9,301 nt of DNA from the NCBI GenBank assembly GCA_013203725.1, contig JABMPK010000066.1, forward strand, positions 1-9,301, given 5' to 3'. This DNA comes from Candidatus Uhrbacteria bacterium (lineage in GTDB: Bacteria > Patescibacteriota > Patescibacteriia > UBA9934 > UBA11717). The position numbers were made by a program, and so were the translations under genes. The notes below the pieces were generated by a model, which had not been told where the DNA came from, did not search any database, and saw nothing but the letters and a program-made list of their open reading frames with translations. Numbering within the stretch: position 1 is the first letter of the stretch; every line of letters starts with the position of its first letter. Below, piece by piece: positions 6,252-9,301 of the stretch.

Positions 6252-6299
6252 ATCTCGCTATTGCGAGTTTTCAAACTACATGATTGATAGGCTTTTGTC
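6252..6299 (-). promoter_or_regulatory. Promoter and 5' hairpin of the 5156-6229 gene
   Basis: On the minus strand a perfect TTGACA (6294-6299) is followed after 17 bases by a weak -10, TAGTTT (6271-6276). The predicted start, near 6264, falls at the hairpin CTCGC-AATA-GCGAG (6252-6265), which would thus sit at the very 5' end of the mRNA or act as an operator. A very similar hairpin occurs at 9271-9284. Confidence 0.45.
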
Positions 6300-6409
6300 A
6301 ATAGAATAAGTGCGAGTCTTCAAAACGTCAGAATCGATAGTTTTCTAGTAAATTGCAATGAATCAGTAGCGAATTAACCAAATCATTTGAAATTTGCTCA
6401 ATTGATCAT

Positions 6410-6432
6410 TTGTCATTGACAACCCCGTTGTC
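6410..6432. promoter_or_regulatory. Overlapping dyads at the rpsP promoter
   Basis: TTGTCA-T-TGACAA (6410-6422) is a perfect 6-bp dyad, and GACAAC-CCC-GTTGTC (6418-6432) is a second that shares its right half. Together they cover the -35 box and half of the spacer of the rpsP promoter, where a bound protein would block RNA polymerase. No regulator is identified. Confidence 0.45.
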
Positions 6433-6444
6433 CCCATGTATAGT
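6416..6444 (+). promoter_or_regulatory. Consensus promoter of rpsP
   Basis: TTGACA (6416-6421) and TATAGT (6439-6444) are separated by exactly 17 bases, the best match to a sigma70 consensus in the window. Transcription would begin near 6451, leaving a leader of about 47 bases. Such strength suits a ribosomal protein gene. Confidence 0.85.
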
Positions 6445-6454
6445 CCCCACACTC

Positions 6455-6480
6455 TTACGTGACCGTCACATTTACGTAAA
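6455..6480 (+). promoter_or_regulatory. Inverted-repeat element in the rpsP leader
   Basis: TTACGT (6455-6460) pairs with ACGTAA (6474-6479), and GTGAC-C-GTCAC (6459-6469) and the palindrome TTTACGTAAA (6471-6480) overlap it. It lies in the predicted untranslated leader, 17 bases before the rpsP start codon. It could be an RNA hairpin that affects translation or a DNA operator. No Shine-Dalgarno site follows it. Confidence 0.4.
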
Positions 6481-6497
6481 TAAGATATTCAAACCAC

Positions 6498-6971
6498 ATG
6501 TTGTCAATCAGACTATCCCGAGTAGGGAAAAAGAAACAACCTATCTATCGTGTCACAGTGACCGAGAAGACCCGAGACCCATACGGAAAGTTCTTGGAGA
6601 TTCTAGGGCACTACGATCCACGATCAGCAGACAAGAAACTCGTCCTAAAAGAGGACCGCGTTACTTACTGGCTATCAGTTGGTGCACAGCCATCAGACAC
6701 AGTTAAGAACCTCCTTATCAAAGCAGGTCTTATCAAGTCTGATAAGAAGGCGAAGGGTGTAGCCATTTCAAAGAAGCGACAAGTTAAGCTTGACGCCAAG
6801 AAAGGTGAAGCCGCTGAGAAAGCAGCAGCAAAGGCCGAGGCCGAAGCTCCTGTAGTGGAGGAGGCTAAGGAGGAAGCTCCTGCAGTTGAAGAAAAGGTTG
6901 AAGAGAAAAAGGAAGAAGCTCCTGCAGAGGAAGCTCCAAAAGAAGAAGTAAAAGAAGAGACCAAGGAATAA
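6498..6971 (+). CDS. rpsP: Small ribosomal subunit protein bS16
   Basis: bS16 binds 16S rRNA early in assembly of the 30S subunit. The core is residues 1-80: MLSIRLSRVGKKKQPIYRV, DPYGKFLEILGHYDP (27-41) and YWLSVGAQPSDTVKNLL (57-73) are strong family signatures. Most bS16 proteins have about 80-100 aa; this one has 157 because of a tail from about 90, first basic and then rich in Ala, Glu, Lys and Pro, with the repeated phrase EEAP. At the DNA level the tail carries repeats of GAAGCTCC (6843, 6873, 6915, 6930), so it probably grew by slippage or duplication. The ATG at 6498 begins the family N-terminus, and no Shine-Dalgarno site precedes it. It ends in a terminator and is followed by the coiled-coil gene, which has its own promoter. 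Confidence 0.97.
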   Translation: MLSIRLSRVGKKKQPIYRVTVTEKTRDPYGKFLEILGHYDPRSADKKLVLKEDRVTYWLSVGAQPSDTVKNLLIKAGLIKSDKKAKGVAISKKRQVKLDAKKGEAAEKAAAKAEAEAPVVEEAKEEAPAVEEKVEEKKEEAPAEEAPKEEVKEETKE

Positions 6972-6987
6972 TCCTTGGTCTTTTTTT
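6959..6987 (+). terminator. Intrinsic terminator of rpsP, overlapping the stop codon
   Basis: GACCAAGGA (6959-6967) and its exact complement (6972-6980) form a 9-bp stem with loop ATAA, followed by T7 (6981-6987). The left arm encodes the last residues of bS16 and the stop codon TAA (6969-6971) lies in the loop. Confidence 0.95.
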
Positions 6988-7036
6988 GTGCCCAGCCATC
7001 ACTTGACACGACTAAAATTAATGCTACGGTCTGTCG

Positions 7037-7045
7037 TGATATAAT
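7037..7045 (+). promoter_or_regulatory. Extended -10 promoter of the coiled-coil gene
   Basis: TGATATAAT combines a perfect TATAAT (7040-7045) with an upstream TG. The start codon begins seven bases after the -10 box, so the transcript is expected to be leaderless. A TTGACA at 7003-7008 lies too far upstream (31 bases) to serve as its -35 box; paired with TACGGT (7025-7030, spacer 16) it could form a second weak promoter. Confidence 0.65.
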
Positions 7046-7051
7046 TATGTC

Positions 7052-7351
7052 ATGATAAAGAAAGAAATCACAACCGAGGACTTGTTGACTTTCATGCAAG
7101 ATAACTTGGTTACAAAAACCGATCTTGATGAAAAGTTGGCGAATCATAAACATGAAATCTTGGATGTGATGGACAGAAAGTTCGAGCATTTTGAGCAACG
7201 CATGGATAATAGATTCAACGAATTAGACAATAAGCTTGATTTCAAATTCAATACGCTCACTGACGTTCTCCGAGAAAAAGACATCATCAGCAAAACAGAA
7301 GCTAAGCATCTCAAAACGTTGAAACCTATGATAGTAAAAACTGAGGCCTGA
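7052..7351 (+). CDS. Small coiled-coil hypothetical protein
   Basis: The 99-aa product has no enzyme motif. Residues 20-75 show a heptad pattern of hydrophobic positions in a charged helix (KFEHFEQRMDNRFNELDNKL, 43-62), so it very likely forms a coiled coil and oligomerises. The N-terminus has the phrase TTEDLLTFMQDNLVTKTDLD (7-26), which resembles the TKxDL repeats of small coiled-coil proteins I recall as common in CPR genomes and in phages; function unknown. No signal peptide or membrane segment is seen. It follows rpsP on the same strand after a terminator and has its own -10 box, so it is a separate unit. It converges on the zinc-ribbon gene and the two stop codons are two bases apart. 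Confidence 0.8.
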   Translation: MIKKEITTEDLLTFMQDNLVTKTDLDEKLANHKHEILDVMDRKFEHFEQRMDNRFNELDNKLDFKFNTLTDVLREKDIISKTEAKHLKTLKPMIVKTEA

Positions 7352-7362
7352 CCTCAGTTTTT
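7336..7362. terminator. Bidirectional terminator overlapping two stop codons
   Basis: AAAAACTGAGG (7336-7346) and its exact complement (7352-7362) flank the loop CCTGA. Each strand ends its stem with T5. The stem-loop contains the plus-strand stop TGA (7349-7351) and the minus-strand stop (7354-7356), so one hairpin serves the ends of both convergent genes. Confidence 0.9.
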
Positions 7363-7599
7363 CTTTTGATAAATTTTAGAGAATCCGCAATTTGCACAAT
7401 AAGCCTCGACCTCCGTATCACTCACTTTTATTTTCAGTGGGTTTCCACATGATCTATCAGGGCATCCAATAACATCCGGGAATGACTCCCTTCCCGAATC
7501 TATCATCGTCTTAAGCTCCAAGTCTGTCTTCTCCGAGAACTCGCGAGACTCCCTATAAAGCTCATTCTTTTCCTTGTATTCTCCATCGAATATGCTCAT
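7354..7599 (-). CDS. Small zinc-ribbon protein coupled to trmD
   Basis: The 81-aa product has a charged helical N-terminal half (residues 7-35) and a C-terminal zinc-ribbon-like module: Cys46 and Cys51 (GCPDRSCGN) followed by Cys68 and Cys71 (YCANCGF), with beta-like KIKVSDTEVEA between them. The first pair is spaced CxxxxC rather than the usual CxxC. Such ribbons bind one zinc ion and often contact nucleic acid or a partner protein; the role here is unknown. The ATG at 7599 begins one base after the trmD stop codon, which implies translational coupling and co-transcription from the trmD promoter; an in-frame ATG at 7641 would overlap trmD and is less likely. It shares a terminator with the convergent coiled-coil gene. 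Confidence 0.78.
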   Translation of the reverse strand: MSIFDGEYKEKNELYRESREFSEKTDLELKTMIDSGRESFPDVIGCPDRSCGNPLKIKVSDTEVEAYCANCGFSKIYQKKN

Positions 7600-7600
7600 A

Positions 7601-8248
7601 TTATTTTCGATGCTCCTCTCTCCACTTCTTGATCCTCCCATGATCCCCTGACGTCAGTACGCCTGGAACCTCCCAGCCCTTGTACAGCTCGGGCTTTGTG
7701 TACTGCGGGTACTCTAGAACACCAGGCTTGTCGTGCGATTCGTCCTTCAGCGTATCCTCGTTGCCGAGTACTCCTGGAATATTCCGCACTATCGCGTCGC
7801 TCATAACGAGTGCGGGTAGCTCACCACCGGTTAGCACATACTCACCAATTGAAAACGACTCATCTGCCAAATGTTTCTCTACACGTTCGTCTACCCCTTC
7901 GTATCGCCCACATATAAAGATAATGTGGTCGTAGTTCTTAGCGAGTCGCTGCGCATCTTTCTGCGCAAACGTCTTCCCCGCCGCAGACGTCATGATAACT
8001 CGCGTTTTCTTTTTTCTAAAAACTGACTTAAGCTTCTTGATTGCAAGATCAATCGGCTCAACCTGCATCACCATCCCCGCGCCACCTCCATAGGGCGTGT
8101 CATCAACCTGAGAATGTTTACCCTTTGCAAAATCTCGCAACTGAACAGCCTTCAACTTGATTCCAATCTTTTGCGCCCGCCCAAGAATAGAACCATCCAG
8201 ATACGGTTGAACCATCTCTGGGAAAATTGTAACGATGTCGATTTTCAT
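7601..8248 (-). CDS. trmD: tRNA (guanine-N1)-methyltransferase TrmD
   Basis: TrmD methylates N1 of G37 in tRNAs with a G at position 36, using S-adenosylmethionine, and so prevents +1 frameshifting. The trefoil-knot SPOUT motifs are intact: MKIDIVTIFPEM at the start, YGGGAGMVMQ (53-62), GRYEGVDERV (114-123), SIGEYVLTGGELPALV (133-148), and LEYPQYTKP (178-186). Asp169 in LKDES corresponds to the catalytic Asp of other TrmDs. The protein has 215 aa against about 230-260 usual; the last 25 or so residues of the C-terminal domain are missing. The ATG at 8248 gives the family N-terminus; another at 8254 touches the -10 box and is rejected. In many bacteria trmD follows rimM, but here it has its own promoter and faces away from khpA. 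Confidence 0.97.
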   Translation of the reverse strand: MKIDIVTIFPEMVQPYLDGSILGRAQKIGIKLKAVQLRDFAKGKHSQVDDTPYGGGAGMVMQVEPIDLAIKKLKSVFRKKKTRVIMTSAAGKTFAQKDAQRLAKNYDHIIFICGRYEGVDERVEKHLADESFSIGEYVLTGGELPALVMSDAIVRNIPGVLGNEDTLKDESHDKPGVLEYPQYTKPELYKGWEVPGVLTSGDHGRIKKWREEHRK

Positions 8249-8254
8249 AAACAT

Positions 8255-8278
8255 AGTATAACAGAAAAGAATTTTCAA
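8255..8278 (-). promoter_or_regulatory. Extended -10 promoter of trmD
   Basis: On the minus strand TGTTATACT contains the -10 box TATACT (8255-8260) with TG upstream. The start codon follows after six bases, so a leaderless transcript is expected. The segment from TTGAAA (8273-8278) to the -10 box matches the smc promoter at 20 of 24 positions, including the block CTTTTCTG. Confidence 0.65.
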
Positions 8279-8288
8279 ATCCCAATAT

Positions 8289-8380
8289 CCAATGTCCAAT
8301 GAATGACGAATGACCAAATCAATCTAGACATTGGTCGTTGAAATTTGGGACTTCATTGGACATTCGTATTTGGACATTGG
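8289..8380. repeat. Nested inverted and direct repeats between trmD and khpA
   Basis: AATGTCCAATGAA (8291-8303) has an exact inverted copy at 8352-8364, and CCAATGTCCAA (8289-8299) has another at 8370-8380, so one left arm can pair with either of two right copies of TTGGACATT. A third pair, AATGACCAA (8309-8317) with TTGGTCGTT (8331-8339), is nested inside with one mismatch. From memory, CCAATGTCCAATG strings are dispersed repeats in many bacterial gaps. It lies between two divergent promoters. Confidence 0.8.
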
Positions 8381-8434
8381 AAATTATTTTCCATCCTTGC
8401 TCTCTATTCTTCTCTTTGATATTCTTATACCACT

Positions 8435-8440
8435 TACAAT
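8435..8440 (+). promoter_or_regulatory. Possible -10 box of khpA
   Basis: TACAAT matches the -10 consensus at five of six positions and lies 19 bases before the khpA start codon, leaving a leader of about 13 bases. No convincing -35 box is present at the right distance. TATACC at 8426-8431 is an alternative. Confidence 0.35.
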
Positions 8441-8459
8441 TCATATTTGAAGTAACGGT

Positions 8460-8882
8460 ATGGCAGAAGAATTTAAAGATCAACAGTTTGTTGACTACGT
8501 AGTTAGAGCGATTGTAAATCATCCAGACGATGTGCGGACAGAGCGTATTATCGACGATCGAGGAGTACTGATTTCCCTACACACACATCCCGAGGATATG
8601 GGATACGTGATTGGACGGTCAGGACAGACAGCACGATCAATCCGAACGTTGTTGCGAATAGTTGGTGCGAAGAGCGATGAGCGAGTAACGCTTAAGATCA
8701 TTGAGCCAGAGGGTTCAACACATGTAAGGCGGGAAGACCGAGAGGCGGCGAGTGCGAGCTCTGACGCAGAGACTGCAGAAGACGATTCAGAAGAAGAGGT
8801 TGGAGAGGCAGAGGAGGTAGCAAAGGTGAGCGATGACTACGATGATATAGATACATCTTCAGTAGACGACTTGACGATTTAA
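8460..8882 (+). CDS. khpA: KH-domain RNA-binding protein KhpA
   Basis: KhpA is a small KH-domain protein, thought to work with KhpB (Jag/EloR) in binding RNAs linked to cell elongation and division in Gram-positive bacteria. Residues 1-83 match the family: FVDYVVRAIVNHPDDV (10-25), then the KH core PEDMGYVIGRSGQTARSIRT (44-63) with the GxxG loop at Gly52-Arg-Ser-Gly55. Most KhpA proteins have about 75-90 aa; this one has 140 because of a Ser/Glu/Asp-rich tail (about 86-140) that is probably disordered. The ATG at 8460 gives the family N-terminus and no Shine-Dalgarno site is visible. rpsP, its usual partner gene, lies 1.5 kb upstream on the same strand, separated by the inverted trmD unit. 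A terminator follows directly. Confidence 0.93.
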   Translation: MAEEFKDQQFVDYVVRAIVNHPDDVRTERIIDDRGVLISLHTHPEDMGYVIGRSGQTARSIRTLLRIVGAKSDERVTLKIIEPEGSTHVRREDREAASASSDAETAEDDSEEEVGEAEEVAKVSDDYDDIDTSSVDDLTI

Positions 8883-8884
8883 GA

Positions 8885-8912
8885 AAAAAGACGGGCGTGA
8901 GCTCGTCTTTTT
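8885..8912 (+). terminator. Intrinsic terminator of khpA
   Basis: AAAAAGACGGGC (8885-8896) pairs with GCTCGTCTTTTT (8901-8912) over the loop GTGA, with one G-U wobble. The right arm ends in T5 and the stem begins three bases after the khpA stop codon. Confidence 0.9.
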
Positions 8913-8967
8913 GTTTGGGCTTGTTAGTCATGTCAGGCTGAGATAAGAATTGTGATGGCTTACACTT

Positions 8968-9190
8968 GCATGACCAAGGACAGGAAAGTGCTATCCCCTC
9001 TGTTTCTCCCCTTTAAAAAGGGAGAGGCGCAAGTACTCGCTAGTATTCACAAGAATCATCTAGCATATTCTAGAAGTTACAAGAAAACACTAGCAAGTCT
9101 CTCCTTTTAAAGGAGAGATGTCCGCAGGACAGAGAGGATAGCACTTTCCTGTCCTTGGTTACGCGAGACTTTCCTGTCCTTGGTCATGCC
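8968..9190. mobile_element. MITE-like element with 22- to 24-bp inverted ends
   Basis: The left end 8968-8989 is the exact reverse complement of 9168-9189, and the overlapping stretch 8973-8996 is the exact reverse complement of 9136-9159, so the left arm has two right partners. These right copies share ACTTTCCTGTCCTTGGT (9143-9159 and 9168-9184), separated by eight bases. Inside lie two A/T-centred hairpins, CCCTTT-AA-AAAGGG (9009-9022) and CTCTCCTTT-T-AAAGGAGAG (9099-9117), and a CTAG-rich centre (9039-9095). No credible open frame is present, so any movement would depend on an enzyme from elsewhere. A target duplication is not evident. Confidence 0.65.
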
Positions 9191-9301
9191 AGCAACCCGG
9201 CTCAAGTAAAGGAGATGGAACAGGATAATGATTTAACAAGGTAGTTCTCAGGACTTTGAAACAGCTCAGGCTCGTTATTGCGAGCTTCAAACTCTCGCAC
9301 G
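9191..9301. other. Right-edge segment, coding status unclear
   Basis: A minus-strand frame enters from the right edge and stays open from 9300 to a TGA at 9202-9204 (32 codons), and a second minus frame is open for about 40 codons. Neither gives a recognisable peptide. GCTCG-TTATTG-CGAGC (9270-9285) is a hairpin that resembles the one at 6252-6265. It could be the 3' end of a minus-strand gene or an intergenic gap. Confidence 0.25.

Noticed and set aside
6230..6301. N-terminal extension of the 5156-6229 protein to an ATG at 6301
   Set aside because: It would run through the predicted promoter, transcription start and hairpin, while the ATG at 6229 has a good ribosome site.
6665..7198. Minus-strand frame of 177 aa opposite rpsP
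   Set aside because: Ser/Ala-rich low-complexity translation is the mirror of the bS16 Glu/Ala tail.
8968..9190. CRISPR array
   Set aside because: The repeats are inverted or occur only twice, with no regular spacers and no cas genes.
9202..9300. Partial minus-strand gene at the right edge
   Set aside because: Two minus frames are open here and neither peptide is recognisable; the stretch is too short to support a gene call.

Overview
The window looks like a piece of a small-genome bacterial chromosome, most likely from the Candidate Phyla Radiation (Patescibacteria, Parcubacteria-like). This is inferred from several things seen together: very few Shine-Dalgarno sites, -10 boxes lying only 6 to 7 bases before several start codons, a much shortened SMC protein, acidic tails on ribosomal protein bS16 and KhpA, short intergenic gaps, and palindromic repeats in the gaps. 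No 16S gene or other decisive marker is present, so the lineage is not proven. The standard bacterial code fits all genes.

Layout, left to right: a block of three adjacent hairpins (98-181); clpP on the minus strand; an unrecognised G+C-rich gene on the plus strand (1006-1398) behind a good promoter and a long leader; a DHH/DHHA1 phosphoesterase (NrnA-like) on the minus strand; a 428-base gap with two repeat elements and one DnaA-box-like 9-mer; smc (plus), 759 aa with no recognisable hinge; a bidirectional terminator; a second unrecognised G+C-richer gene (minus, 5156-6229); rpsP (plus) behind a consensus promoter that overlaps a dyad; a 99-aa coiled-coil gene (plus); a zinc-ribbon gene and trmD (minus, coupled); an inverted-repeat gap; khpA (plus); and a 419-base tail dominated by a MITE-like element of about 220 bp with 22- to 24-bp terminal inverted repeats.

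The identifiable genes are housekeeping: protein turnover (ClpP), turnover of short RNA or pAp or cyclic dinucleotides (DHH protein), chromosome organisation (SMC), translation (bS16), tRNA methylation (TrmD) and RNA binding (KhpA). rpsP, trmD and khpA are members of the widespread rpsP-khpA-rimM-trmD-rplS cluster. Here they remain neighbours but are split among three transcription units, with trmD inverted and rimM and rplS absent from the window. Strong terminators sit at the ends of smc, rpsP, the coiled-coil gene and khpA, and two of them overlap stop codons.

I see no CRISPR array, tRNA, rRNA, transposase, toxin-antitoxin or defence system. The most unusual points are the hinge-less short SMC, a 24-bp promoter segment shared by smc and trmD, apparent leaderless transcription of several genes, two G+C-rich orphan genes, and the inverted-repeat elements.
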